Shown here piece after piece: positions 7,499 to 14,214 of a stretch of DNA of 40,882 nucleotides (the stretch's first letter is position 1; every line of letters begins with the position of its first letter). The notes beneath the pieces were generated by a model. That model was not told the origin of the DNA. It was given only the letters and a program-made list of their open reading frames with translations, and did no database searches. Both the position numbers and the translations under genes were made by a program. Source of the DNA: an uncultured Lachnospiraceae bacterium (GTDB taxonomy: Bacteria > Bacillota > Clostridia > Lachnospirales > Lachnospiraceae). Location of the stretch: NCBI GenBank assembly GCA_902785055.1, contig CACZXG010000008.1:1-40882 (forward strand), written 5' to 3'.

Positions 7499-7585
7499 CT
7501 AATCCGGGTTTATTAATTGGGAATCTGACCTTATTGATTTGATGAAAAACCGGGTGTAAAATAATATCAGGACCTCCGGTGCCAT
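7499..7585 (-). CDS. Possible 28-residue ORF between repressor and integrase
   Basis: On the minus strand an ATG at 7585 follows a strong AAAAGGAGG and gives MAPEVLILFYTRFFIKSIRS plus eight more residues. An overlapping frame without a standard start reads DIILHPVFHQINKVRFPIN and ends at 7470, just before the integrase. The AAAAGGAGGAATCA box is duplicated here (7588-7601) and before the integrase start (about 7459-7472). This may be a real leader peptide, a decayed excisionase-like gene with a frameshift, or only a duplicated ribosome binding site. I recognise no function. Confidence 0.25.
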   Translation of the reverse strand: MAPEVLILFYTRFFIKSIRSDSQLINPD

Positions 7586-7607
7586 CAGTGATTCCTCCTT
7601 TTAAATA

Positions 7608-7645
7608 GCCTCCCCGTGACCGCCGACCACGGGGAGGCACTTTTT
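7608..7645 (+). terminator. Strong hairpin with T-tract between repressor and integrase
   Basis: An 11-bp GC-rich stem GCCTCCCCGTG / CACGGGGAGGC, 9-base loop, followed on the plus strand by ACTTTTTT. In plus orientation it is a textbook terminator and would stop transcripts running into the lysogeny genes from the left. On the minus strand the stem is followed by TATTTAAAA, which is weaker, so some repressor transcripts may continue into the integrase. Confidence 0.75.
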
Positions 7646-8034
7646 TATTTCTTCTGCTCCTCACGATGGAATCCGATGAATAGAGCTTCCATAGCCTTTT
7701 TAAAGGATTCCCACTGCTCATCGTCCATTTTAGCCATGGCGGTAACGATTCTCTTCTTAAAGTCATCATCATTGATTTTGGTGAGGCTTTCTGCAAATCT
7801 CTTCAGAAGATCGTTGTCGCTCTGAGGAAGGAACATAGTTCCCTCCCCGGTGCGAAGCCAGGTCTCGTCTACATTTAGCTTAGAACAAATCAAAGAAACT
7901 GCCGCATCCCCTGGATTGCTTTTCCCTGTCTCATAAGATGCAAGCGTATTCCTTGTGATCCCGATTTTATCGGCAAACTCTTGCTGAGTGAGATTCATAG
8001 ATTTTCTCAACTCTCTTAATCGTTCATTCATCAT
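7645..8034 (-). CDS. CI-like lysogeny repressor (HTH_3)
   Basis: A 129-residue protein. Its N-terminal Cro/CI helix-turn-helix is clear: RKSMNLTQQEFADKIG then ITRNTLASYETGKSNP at about residues 9-40. The C-terminal part is short and helical, with no S24 peptidase, so it would not self-cleave as LexA-type repressors do. The frame is open up to 8262, but the real start is ATG ATG at 8034/8031 after AAGGAGG on the minus strand; the upstream part covers the promoters. It should bind the three operators at 8091-8157, shutting the rightward promoter and maintaining lysogeny. How it is inactivated is not visible here. Confidence 0.88.
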   Translation of the reverse strand: MMNERLRELRKSMNLTQQEFADKIGITRNTLASYETGKSNPGDAAVSLICSKLNVDETWLRTGEGTMFLPQSDNDLLKRFAESLTKINDDDFKKRIVTAMAKMDDEQWESFKKAMEALFIGFHREEQKK

Positions 8035-8055
8035 AGTTTCCTCCTTATATTTCTG

Positions 8056-8084
8056 ATTATATTCGGGCGAAGCACTCCAGTCAA
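8056..8084 (-). promoter_or_regulatory. Repressor promoter (leftward)
   Basis: On the minus strand: TTGACT, 17-bp spacer, TATAAT, ending about 20 bases before the repressor's ribosome binding site. Its -35 lies 7 bases from operator 1 (8091-8105), so repressor bound there could regulate its own synthesis. Confidence 0.85.
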
Positions 8085-8090
8085 TAAAAA

Positions 8091-8157
8091 TGTGGCATAA
8101 CCACAAAATGGTATTGACAAGAGTGGTACAGCCACATATAATTGTGGCATAGCAACG
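8091..8157. promoter_or_regulatory. Three repressor operators
   Basis: Three related dyads: TGTGGCATAACCACA (8091-8105), AGTGGTACAGCCACA (8122-8136) and a weaker TGTGGCATAGCAACG (8143-8157). The shared pattern is TGTGGnnnnnCCACA. Operator 2 fills the spacer of the rightward promoter and operator 3 overlaps its -10 end and start region. This is the classic arrangement for a CI/Cro switch. Confidence 0.85.
8114..8142 (+). promoter_or_regulatory. Early rightward promoter (PR-like), full consensus
   Basis: TTGACA, exactly 17 bases, TATAAT. It drives Cro and the whole early operon. The spacer is operator 2, so bound repressor would block RNA polymerase directly. Confidence 0.92.
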
Positions 8158-8184
8158 GAAATCTGCTACTCTACGAGTACCAGA

Positions 8185-8214
8185 TTTGATAGGGACTTGA
8201 CAGTCCCTATCAAA
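8185..8214 (+). promoter_or_regulatory. Perfect 13-bp hairpin in the leader of cro
   Basis: TTTGATAGGGACT / AGTCCCTATCAAA with loop TGAC, between the early promoter and the cro ribosome binding site. No T-tract follows, so it is not a simple terminator. It could be an mRNA element controlling cro or the early operon, or an additional protein-binding dyad. A smaller inverted repeat TACTC-TAC-GAGTA lies just upstream. Confidence 0.6.
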
Positions 8215-8239
8215 ACATCTTGGTAAAGGAGGTTTGCAG

Positions 8240-8440
8240 ATGTCACTGGTCGACAGCATCAAAGCGGCAGCGGGTGACCGTCACTTGACCATATCTGAAC
8301 TTGAGAAGCTCGCCGGCCTGTCCGAAAACAGCATTTACCGCTGGGACCGGACGGATCCGGGGCATTCAAAGGTGGTAGCGGTGGCGGATGCCCTGGGCAT
8401 CAGTCTGGATGAGTTGAGAGCAGAGAAAAGGAGGAAGTGA
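8240..8440 (+). CDS. Cro-like transcriptional regulator (HTH)
   Basis: A 66-residue protein, essentially one helix-turn-helix domain: TISELEKLAGLSENSIYRW followed by KVVAVADALGISLDELR. It is the first gene from the early promoter, opposite the repressor, and should favour lytic growth by binding the same operators. ATG at 8240 is chosen because AAAGGAGG lies 7 bases before it; a TTG at 8234 is too close to that site. Its stop overlaps the next gene (GTGATG). Confidence 0.85.
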   Translation: MSLVDSIKAAAGDRHLTISELEKLAGLSENSIYRWDRTDPGHSKVVAVADALGISLDELRAEKRRK

Positions 8441-8883
8441 TGACAACGAAAGATCAGGAGAGAAAGGCACTGGAGCAGATCAGGAAGATCGTCGAGGGAC
8501 TTGGCGAGAACAGCTACATCGGGATGGCCTTCGAGGGCTGCTTCGAGATCGCAGAGGACAACATCGAGAACGACTTAGGGCGCAGCATGAAGCAGAGATG
8601 TAGAAGCGCGGAAAAGGAATCCGCCAAGCTGGCGAATGACGTTGTCAGACTGCAGAAAACAAACCGTGTTCTGATGGAGGAGAACGAGAACATCGCGCGG
8701 AAATACGACAAAGAGAAGGAATCCGGTACCGCTTTCGCAGTGAAGTACGCCGAACTGGATGCCCGGGCCGAGGAATACAAGTACAAGCTCTGCGAGACAG
8801 AGAACGACCTTGAGGCGGCACAGATGGAAATTATGAAGCTAAAGGCGAAGCTGTACGACTACATGGTAAAGGAGGTGAACTGA
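8440..8883 (+). CDS. Hypothetical coiled-coil protein
   Basis: A 147-residue, highly charged protein that is helical over most of its length. Heptad-like Leu/Ala spacing from about residue 50 onward (LANDVVRLQKTNRVLMEENE and later LCETENDLEAAQMEIMKLKA) predicts a long coiled coil. No enzymatic motif is visible. It starts at ATG 8440 (GTG 8437 is also possible) after AAAAGGAGG and is coupled to cro. Early coiled-coil proteins of this type are common in Clostridia phages and have no assigned function. Confidence 0.75.
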   Translation: MTTKDQERKALEQIRKIVEGLGENSYIGMAFEGCFEIAEDNIENDLGRSMKQRCRSAEKESAKLANDVVRLQKTNRVLMEENENIARKYDKEKESGTAFAVKYAELDARAEEYKYKLCETENDLEAAQMEIMKLKAKLYDYMVKEVN

Positions 8884-8886
8884 TAA

Positions 8887-9108
8887 ATGCAGATTATAAC
8901 AGGAACTCGGCGCCAAATCACTATTATGCTATGGCGTGAAGAACTTGAAAAGCACATGAAGCGCGCCAATGATTCGATGGAGTGTTTTAGGAGATTCAGC
9001 GAAGCAGACGATCTGGAACATTTGATCGAGGATTGCGAAAGGATTCTCGAAAATGCCAGAGCGGCTAAGAAAGCTATTGAGCATATGGATTATCTCGGAA
9101 TCAAATGA
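8887..9108 (+). CDS. Hypothetical small helical protein
   Basis: A 73-residue protein, mainly two charged helices (WREELEKHMKRANDSMECF and DLEHLIEDCERILENARAAK). It starts three bases after the previous stop; AGGAGGTG lies about 11 bases upstream. No domain is recognised. Confidence 0.65.
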   Translation: MQIITGTRRQITIMLWREELEKHMKRANDSMECFRRFSEADDLEHLIEDCERILENARAAKKAIEHMDYLGIK

Positions 9109-9123
9109 TAGGAGGCTGGCTTA

Positions 9124-9414
9124 GTGCCGATGGACAAAAAGCGGTATCCGCCAGACTGGAAGCGGATCGCCGCTGAGATCAAGGAGAAAGCCGGGTGGAA
9201 ATGCGAGTTCTGCGGGAAACAATGCCGCCGACCGGGGGAGCCGTTCGACACGCACAGGAACACCTTGACAGTGGCACACATGAACCACACTCCGGAGGAT
9301 GTAAGACCGGAGAATCTGAAGGCACTGTGTGCGCCGTGTCATCTGGGATACGACGCGAAACATCATGCGGAAACGAGAAGGAAGCACACTGAAAAGAGGA
9401 AGGAGGAGCAATGA
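9124..9414 (+). CDS. HNH endonuclease-like zinc protein
   Basis: A 96-residue protein with two CxxC pairs, CEFCGKQC and CAPC, and the HNH-like stretch HMNHTPEDVRPENLKALCAPCH ending in HH (quoted only up to its second CxxC pair elsewhere). This is the layout of small HNH nucleases, in which the cysteines hold a structural zinc and the His/Asn residues bind the catalytic metal. It lies in the early operon rather than next to the terminase, so a role in packaging is less likely; early DNA metabolism or binding is possible. The start is GTG at 9124, after GGAGG. Confidence 0.65.
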   Translation: MPMDKKRYPPDWKRIAAEIKEKAGWKCEFCGKQCRRPGEPFDTHRNTLTVAHMNHTPEDVRPENLKALCAPCHLGYDAKHHAETRRKHTEKRKEEQ

Positions 9415-9554
9415 GCAAAGACCTGAAAGAAAAGAAAGAGTTCCTTGAAACCATAAATGAAGCGTATCCGAAGCTGTCAGAGCGGCAGATAGGATACATC
9501 CTTGGAGTCGCAGAAACCGTAACGGAGAAGAAGGAAGAGAAGGTGACGGCATGA
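9411..9554 (+). CDS. 47-residue hypothetical protein
   Basis: ATG at 9411 overlaps the previous stop (ATGA) and follows AGGAGGAGCA. The product starts MSKDLKEKKEFLETINEAY and contains LSERQIGYILGVAETV, a helical pattern like the small phage proteins that begin a HTH-like region. It ends in TGA at 9552-9554, overlapping the next gene (GCATGA). Its function is unknown. Confidence 0.7.
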   Translation: MSKDLKEKKEFLETINEAYPKLSERQIGYILGVAETVTEKKEEKVTA

Positions 9555-9784
9555 AGCAGAACCCGTACAAAACCATGCATGTGAAGATCGCAGGCATGGT
9601 TGCAGAGGCGGCAGCGGCATCGGATCAGAGCGCTTCGGACCTGTCGAAGATGCTTGGATACGGCGATGACTACCTTCGGAAGAAGGTGGCGACCGGCACC
9701 CTGCCGGAACTGCGGATGAAGGACGTCCTTCTCCTGGCGCAGATGTCCGGGCGCCAGATCAAGATTGTGGAGGTGGCGTCGTGA
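9551..9784 (+). CDS. Small HTH-like protein
   Basis: A 77-residue protein. Helical segments ASDLSKMLGYGDDYLRKKVA followed by TLPELRMKDVLLLAQMSG resemble a minimal lambda-repressor-type DNA-binding fold, but the match is loose. It overlaps both neighbours by four bases, consistent with a tightly coupled early operon. A regulatory role is only a guess. Confidence 0.65.
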   Translation: MKQNPYKTMHVKIAGMVAEAAAASDQSASDLSKMLGYGDDYLRKKVATGTLPELRMKDVLLLAQMSGRQIKIVEVAS

Positions 9785-10425
9785 CAAAGATTGAGAGAGA
9801 ACTGAAGCGCCGGGAGCGGCGGAGAATGGCGGATCTGAACCGGAACAGCGAAGAGGTGTTCCGCGGCATGGTCCGTATCACGGTAATCGGACTGCTGATA
9901 GTCGCGGGGGCGATCATTCTTCTCCTGGCGTCAGCACTCCGGGCCGATCATGAAGCCTTCGCCGCGACGCTCCGCCGCACCCGGCTGATCAGGGAAGAAA
10001 TGGCGGAGGACAGGACGTACTACCATGTGCCGCCGCTGCCGGAATTCCCGCCGGTGGACGGAGAGCCGCCGCAGGCGATTGAGGTTGTTTCCAAAATGGA
10101 AATAGTTGAGGCCGAGACGATCCCGGAGGAACGGTGGGAAAGCCTTGGCACATACCGGCTGACATTTTACTGTCCGTGTTACGAATGTTCCGAAGGTTGG
10201 GGGCATCAGACGGCATCCGGGGCCACCGCGGTAGAAGGAGTCACGGTGGCGGTAGACCCGCGAATTATTCCATATGGCACCCGCCTGCAGATCAATGGGC
10301 ACGAGTACATAGCCCAGGACTGCGGCGGGAGCATCAAAGGCAGAAGGATTGACATCTTTATGGAGTCGCACAACGAGTGCCTGAAGAATGGCGTTCAGTA
10401 TAAGGAGGTAAGGATAAAAAGATGA
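9781..10425 (+). CDS. Membrane-anchored 3D-domain protein (wall-active family)
   Basis: A 214-residue protein with a basic N-terminus, one membrane helix at about residues 32-53 (ITVIGLLIVAGAIILLLASA), a linker, and a C-terminal 3D domain. The domain shows the three aspartates in VAVDPRIIPYGT and AQDCGGSIKGRRIDIF, plus TFYCPCYECSEGWG before them. The 3D fold (MltA/RlpA-like double-psi barrel) is found in murein-cutting and sporulation wall proteins. Here it would face the outside of the membrane. Its place in the early replication operon is unusual for a lysis enzyme. GTG start at 9781, overlapping the previous stop; its own stop overlaps the next ATG. Confidence 0.8.
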   Translation: MTKIERELKRRERRRMADLNRNSEEVFRGMVRITVIGLLIVAGAIILLLASALRADHEAFAATLRRTRLIREEMAEDRTYYHVPPLPEFPPVDGEPPQAIEVVSKMEIVEAETIPEERWESLGTYRLTFYCPCYECSEGWGHQTASGATAVEGVTVAVDPRIIPYGTRLQINGHEYIAQDCGGSIKGRRIDIFMESHNECLKNGVQYKEVRIKR

Positions 10426-10684
10426 ATGCTCACAACGAAGCGGTGAAAGTGGTCGCGAAGATATTCGGACATAGCGTGGAAGAGACCGAGAAGATCATTG
10501 CAGAGCAGAAAAAAAAGAGTGAGGAGACCGTCCGGCTGCTGTCGATCATGGATGTGACGAATGCGATAAAGGACGCGCTCTTTGACACTACGACCCGGAG
10601 GATATGCTTCAGCAGGAGCGGATCAGGAAGTCGGTGGAAAAAAAGAAGAGCCTGTGTGCTGCAACACAACAGGCTCCTGACTGA
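10422..10684 (+). CDS. Small early protein, apparently split by a -1 frameshift
   Basis: ATG at 10422 after AAGGAGG gives MNAHNEAVKVVAKIFGHSVE and then EETVRLLSIMDVTNAIKDALFD. Past about 10585 that frame turns into an Arg/Ser-rich stretch that would run 100 bases into yqaJ. In the -1 frame, open only from 10586, the sequence continues naturally as HYDPEDMLQQERIRKSVEKK and stops at 10684, just before the next ribosome binding site. I infer a single-base loss near TTTGACACTAC (10581-10591), or a sequencing error. DPEDMLQQERIRKS-type endings are common in small proteins preceding recombination genes in Clostridia phages. Confidence 0.55.
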
Positions 10685-10725
10685 AAGGGAGGTTCTTGGG
10701 GAACGTCCAAGGAGAATTATATCAC

Positions 10726-11376
10726 ATGGTAACAGTAAAAACATTTTCTTCTGCGGAGGAATGGCTTCAGGCCCGGACGGTAATAGGTGGATCGGACGCC
10801 TCGGCACTGGTCGGAATGAATCCGTATAAGACAAACATTGATCTTTGGAAGGAGAAGACCGGCAGGGAGAAGGCGCCGGATATCAGCAATGAGCCTTATG
10901 TGAAGTTCGGGCACGACGCGGAGCCGCATCTCCGGGCGATGTTTGCTCTGGATTTTCCACAATATGAAGTCGGGTATGTGGAAAACAATATGTTCTACAA
11001 CGACAAGTTTCCCTTTGCTCACGCTTCCCTGGATGGGTGGTTGATAGAACGGGAGACAGGGCGTAAGGGAGTGCTGGAGATCAAGACAACGAACATCCTG
11101 CAGTCCATGCAGCGGGAGAAGTGGAACGACAGAATCCCGGACAATTACTACTGTCAGGTGCTTTGGTATCTGATGGTCACGGAGTTTGATTTCGCGGTCC
11201 TGAAAGCGCGGCTCCGGTCCGAGTGGCAGGACGGGATCCGCATCACGATCCGGCACTACATAATTGAGCGGTCGGAAGTCCTGGAGGATATCAAGGAGCT
11301 TGAGCAGGCCGGATGGAAGATGTGGAAGGCTATACAGGATGATCGGGAGCCGAACCTGATTCTCCCAGCAATATGA
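10726..11376 (+). CDS. YqaJ-type viral recombinase/exonuclease
   Basis: A 216-residue protein of the YqaJ family. It has VIGGSDASALVGMNPYKTN near the N-terminus, VKFGHDAEPHLRAMF, and the catalytic PD-(D/E)XK core HASLDGW ... GVLEIKTT, followed by a helical end. It is a lambda Exo-like 5'-3' exonuclease that makes single strands for the annealing protein RecT, encoded 1.1 kb downstream. ATG at 10726 is chosen because AAGGAGA lies 9 bases upstream; a TTG start at 10696 would add ten residues and cannot be excluded. Confidence 0.9.
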   Translation: MVTVKTFSSAEEWLQARTVIGGSDASALVGMNPYKTNIDLWKEKTGREKAPDISNEPYVKFGHDAEPHLRAMFALDFPQYEVGYVENNMFYNDKFPFAHASLDGWLIERETGRKGVLEIKTTNILQSMQREKWNDRIPDNYYCQVLWYLMVTEFDFAVLKARLRSEWQDGIRITIRHYIIERSEVLEDIKELEQAGWKMWKAIQDDREPNLILPAI

Positions 11377-11386
11377 GGAGGCATAC

Positions 11387-11512
11387 ATGTGGAGAGCATT
11401 TCGATTTTTTGCGCTGTTTCTTAGTCTTTACTGTGTCATTTTTACGCATGCGGATCCCATTTTGAGAACCATGAATCTGGCCGCATCGGTATTTCTTTTA
11501 ACAACTATGTAA
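11387..11512 (+). CDS. 41-residue membrane peptide
   Basis: ATG at 11387 follows GAGGAGG. The product is very hydrophobic: MWRAFRFFALFLSLYCVIFT, a short HADPILRTMN turn and a second hydrophobic end ASVFLLTTM. It probably spans the membrane once or twice. It lies between yqaJ and the DUF1351 gene. Its function is unknown. Confidence 0.65.
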   Translation: MWRAFRFFALFLSLYCVIFTHADPILRTMNLAASVFLLTTM

Positions 11513-11525
11513 GGAGGTAATCACA

Positions 11526-12434
11526 TTGGCACTGGAAATGCAGATATACAACCCGCAGGAGGGCGGGTATGTCACAGAGATCAAATGGAATTACGAAGAG
11601 ATCAAGGCCGAAGTAATCGCACAGTCCGAGAGCTACGCTACGGCGGTTTACACGGATGACCTGATCAAGCAGGCCAAGGCGGACCGGGCGAAGATGAATA
11701 AGTTCGTTAAGGCAATCAAGGACCGGAGAACGGACGTCAGAAAGAAGCTGCTTGCCCCTGACGAGGAGTTCGGCCGGCAGGTGGACGAGATTGTTGGCAT
11801 CGTCCAGGCGGCGATCACCAACATCGACATGCAGGTCAAGAATTACGAAACGAAGCTGAGAAACGACAAGCTCGACAAGCTCCGCGCCGAGTTTGACGGA
11901 CTGGTGGGTGACCTGAAAGATGTGGTGACATTTGAGCGGATCTACGTCCCGGAGTGGTCGAACGCAACCTTTGCTCTCAGCAAGGCGAAAGGAATCATGG
12001 CTGAGACGCTTGAGAGCATCAGGAACGGTATCAACACCATCCAGAGCATCGACAGCCCTTACGCCGGGGACATGATGAAGGTATTTCTGGAAACCTACGA
12101 TATCGGCAAGGCAATGGAGAGGAGGAATCAGCTTGAGGAAGAAGCAAAGCGGAGGGCAGCTTATGAAGAGGAGCGCCGCAGACAGCAGGAGGAAAGAGAT
12201 CGGCAGGCCGCAGAAGAAGCGAGAAAGCAGGCGCTCCTTCAGCATATCCCCGAAGACGTCAGACCCGCAGTAAAGCAGGGAATCAACGCGGTGGTTGACC
12301 GGCCGGAGCCGGAACCGAAACAGTGGGTAGCCTTTGAGGCCCTGCTGGACACGCATCACGCTGCGCTTCTTGGAGCGTTTTTCAAGTCCCAGGGCATCGA
12401 GTACAGACCGATTAAGAAAGCAGAGGAGGAATAA
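11526..12434 (+). CDS. DUF1351 protein (recombination-associated)
   Basis: A 302-residue protein whose N-terminal two thirds match DUF1351: IYNPQEGGYVTEIKWNYEE, then VYTDDLIKQAKADRAKMNKF and a long helical, charged region. An Arg/Glu/Gln coiled coil follows at about 200-245. DUF1351 genes sit next to RecT and exonucleases in many Firmicutes phages and are thought to help recombination; their biochemistry is not established. TTG start at 11526 after AAGGAGGT; ATG at 11538 is an alternative. Confidence 0.85.
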   Translation: MALEMQIYNPQEGGYVTEIKWNYEEIKAEVIAQSESYATAVYTDDLIKQAKADRAKMNKFVKAIKDRRTDVRKKLLAPDEEFGRQVDEIVGIVQAAITNIDMQVKNYETKLRNDKLDKLRAEFDGLVGDLKDVVTFERIYVPEWSNATFALSKAKGIMAETLESIRNGINTIQSIDSPYAGDMMKVFLETYDIGKAMERRNQLEEEAKRRAAYEEERRRQQEERDRQAAEEARKQALLQHIPEDVRPAVKQGINAVVDRPEPEPKQWVAFEALLDTHHAALLGAFFKSQGIEYRPIKKAEEE

Positions 12435-12436
12435 TT

Positions 12437-13414
12437 ATGGCGGTAAAGAATCAGATTGCGAGCAGGAGTAACCAGCGGCTCGGAATGGCGGCGTATCTTA
12501 CGAACGACGCCGTAAAGAACCAGATCAACTCAATCGTCGGCGGAAAAAATGGAGCAAGGTTCATCAGTTCCATCGTGTCAGCGGTTCAGACGAACCCGGC
12601 GCTGCAGGAGTGCACGAACCAGTCTATCCTGTCAGCGGCCCTTCTGGGAGAATCCCTGAAGCTTTCGCCGTCTCCGCAGCTGGGGCAATTCTACATGGTG
12701 CCCTTCAAGGACCGGGAGCGGGGGACAGTGGCACAGTTCCAGCTCGGATACAAGGGATATATCCAGCTGGCAATCCGCTCAGGCCAGTACAAGAAGTTGA
12801 ATGTGCTGCCGATAAAGGAAGGGGAGCTGATCTCCTACAACCCCCTGGAGGAAGACATCGAAGTCCAGCTCATTGAGGACGAGGAAGCAAGGGAGCAGGC
12901 CCCCACCATCGGCTACTATGCCATGTTCGAGTACACCAATGGATTCCGGAAGGCGCTGTATTGGTCAAAACAGAAGATGCAGACACATGCGAAGAAGTAT
13001 AGTCAGGGATATGCCGCGGATCTCCGTAAGGGAACATCCTGGACCTTCTGGTCAAAAGACTTTGACGGCATGGCCATGAAAACAATGATCAGACAGCTCA
13101 TAAGCAAGTGGGGCGTCATGTCAATCGACATGATCACCGCCATGGAGTCTGATGCCGCGGTCATCAAGGAAGACCTTACCCCGGACTATGTCGAATCTGA
13201 GGAAGTGCCGGAGGCCGCTGCCGTTGCGACGTCGCAACAGCCTGCCGAAGAAGCCGCTCAGGCGGCCGAGGAAGCGAAGGAAGAATTGAAGGCGGAAGTT
13301 CCTGCACCCGAACCGGCAAAGCCGCAGGAACAGGCGCAGAGAGCGCCGGATGCACAGCCTGCAACGGAGCGTGGCGCGGCAGATGCCGTAGCAGCGGCAT
13401 TGTTCGGAAGGTAA
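12437..13414 (+). CDS. recT: RecT-family single-strand annealing protein
   Basis: A 325-residue protein. Residues 1-245 are a typical RecT: FISSIVSAVQTNPALQECTN, LGESLKLSPSPQLGQFYMVP, QLGYKGYIQLAIRSGQYK, then KDFDGMAMKTMIRQLISKWG. It anneals complementary single strands and works with YqaJ. From about residue 250 the protein is an Ala/Glu/Pro-rich tail (QPAEEAAQAAEEAKEELKAE), likely disordered, with a short FGR end. Copy 2 of the 16-bp palindrome falls in this tail as VATSQQ. Confidence 0.93.
   Translation: MAVKNQIASRSNQRLGMAAYLTNDAVKNQINSIVGGKNGARFISSIVSAVQTNPALQECTNQSILSAALLGESLKLSPSPQLGQFYMVPFKDRERGTVAQFQLGYKGYIQLAIRSGQYKKLNVLPIKEGELISYNPLEEDIEVQLIEDEEAREQAPTIGYYAMFEYTNGFRKALYWSKQKMQTHAKKYSQGYAADLRKGTSWTFWSKDFDGMAMKTMIRQLISKWGVMSIDMITAMESDAAVIKEDLTPDYVESEEVPEAAAVATSQQPAEEAAQAAEEAKEELKAEVPAPEPAKPQEQAQRAPDAQPATERGAADAVAAALFGR
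13223..13238. repeat. 16-bp perfect palindrome, copy 2 (inside recT)
   Basis: GTTGCGACGTCGCAAC, codons GTT GCG ACG TCG CAA C, encoding VATSQ(Q) at residue 263 of RecT, at the start of its disordered tail. It is identical to copy 4 at 29706. Confidence 0.9.
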
Positions 13415-13532
13415 CTCGGAGGGATCAGGCCCCTCTATGGCGTCGCTTATAAAACTGATATTGTGTCACGACAATCTCGGTAAAAGGCGTTGGTAAGCCC
13501 CCCGGAGGAATCCGGGGGCAGAAAGGAGAGCA
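13415..13532 (+). promoter_or_regulatory. 118-base untranslated spacer with a GGAA-tetraloop hairpin
   Basis: This is the longest gap in the early operon. A hairpin at 13499-13518 (CCCCCGGA / TCCGGGGG, loop GGAA) ends 5 bases before the ribosome binding site of the next gene and has no T-tract. A weak 5-bp stem ATTGT/ACAAT and a 19-codon ORF with no well-placed ribosome binding site lie upstream. The likely role is mRNA stability or translational control of the downstream genes. Confidence 0.5.
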
Positions 13533-13919
13533 ATGGTAGATTTCAACAGCCTCGCCGGCGGAGCGCTTCGGGAGAAGTTCAACCTGGCGGTGGCTCAGAT
13601 CGGGCGGGATATTCTGGATCCGAACAAGGACCAGGAAGCCGCCAGGGGTATCGCAATTACGCTGAAGTTTTCACCGAAGGCGGGAATAATCAACGTGGAA
13701 TTTGACGTCCAGACGAAGCTCGCAAAGCTGAACAAGGATAAGGCCGTCCTTCTGATCGGACAGGACGCCCGGACTGGAAGAGTTGAGATATCAGAGTACA
13801 AGAACAACCCGGCGAGGATCCAGCCTGCTGCCGCTTATGCGGAGGACACCCGGACCGTTGATGCGGAAACCGGTGAGATATATGACAGCACACCAATAGA
13901 CTTAAGGAGGACAAAATGA
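13533..13919 (+). CDS. Phage protein of the 'replication terminator protein' family
   Basis: A 128-residue protein beginning MVDFNSLAGGALREKFNLA and containing VAQIGRDILDPNKD, ARGIAITLKFSP and DVQTKLAKLNKDKAVLLIGQ. This pattern is widespread in Firmicutes phage replication modules under the label 'replication terminator protein', a name without good experimental support that I would not take as function. It starts after GAAAGGAG and overlaps the next gene by four bases. Confidence 0.8.
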   Translation: MVDFNSLAGGALREKFNLAVAQIGRDILDPNKDQEAARGIAITLKFSPKAGIINVEFDVQTKLAKLNKDKAVLLIGQDARTGRVEISEYKNNPARIQPAAAYAEDTRTVDAETGEIYDSTPIDLRRTK

Positions 13920-14185
13920 TGATGAAAATGGAACTGAAAGATACAGTAAGCGGAATGCTTTCCAACGATTACAAGGAGCGCTTCAAGGCCGAGTATTTCC
14001 AGACAAAAATCCGCTATGAGCGGCTGAAGGCTTTCTGTAACAGGATCGAAGCGGCACAGTGGACCGTGGAGGAGGCACCGAAGCACGATTGCCCGTTTCA
14101 TATGCTGAAAGACCAGCAGAGAGCGATGGGAGAGTACCTGCACATCCTGGAAGTCAGAGCAATCATCGAGGGCGTTGAACTGTAA
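13916..14185 (+). CDS. Small helical protein, crAss001_48-like family
   Basis: An 89-residue helical protein. The pattern DYKERFKAEYFQTKIRYERL, then PFHMLKDQQRAMGEYLHIL and EVRAII resembles the small phage family annotated as crAss001_48-related, in which a conserved LL/ML..Q..AM..Y..IL core follows a charged helix. The role is unknown. It is coupled to the gene before it (ATGA) and ends at TAATG, where the next frame begins. Confidence 0.7.
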   Translation: MMMKMELKDTVSGMLSNDYKERFKAEYFQTKIRYERLKAFCNRIEAAQWTVEEAPKHDCPFHMLKDQQRAMGEYLHILEVRAIIEGVEL

Positions 14186-14214
14186 TGGACAAGGTAATAG
14201 GAGGAAAAGTAGAG

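Noticed and set aside
8035-8262. N-terminal extension of the repressor
   Set aside because: It would cover both promoters and all operators; ATG 8034 has a strong ribosome binding site and starts the HTH domain normally.
10509-10517. A AAA AAG slippery heptamer in frame in the small gene before yqaJ
   Set aside because: A -1 slip here meets TGA two codons later, so it cannot join the two halves of the gene; the break must lie after 10585.
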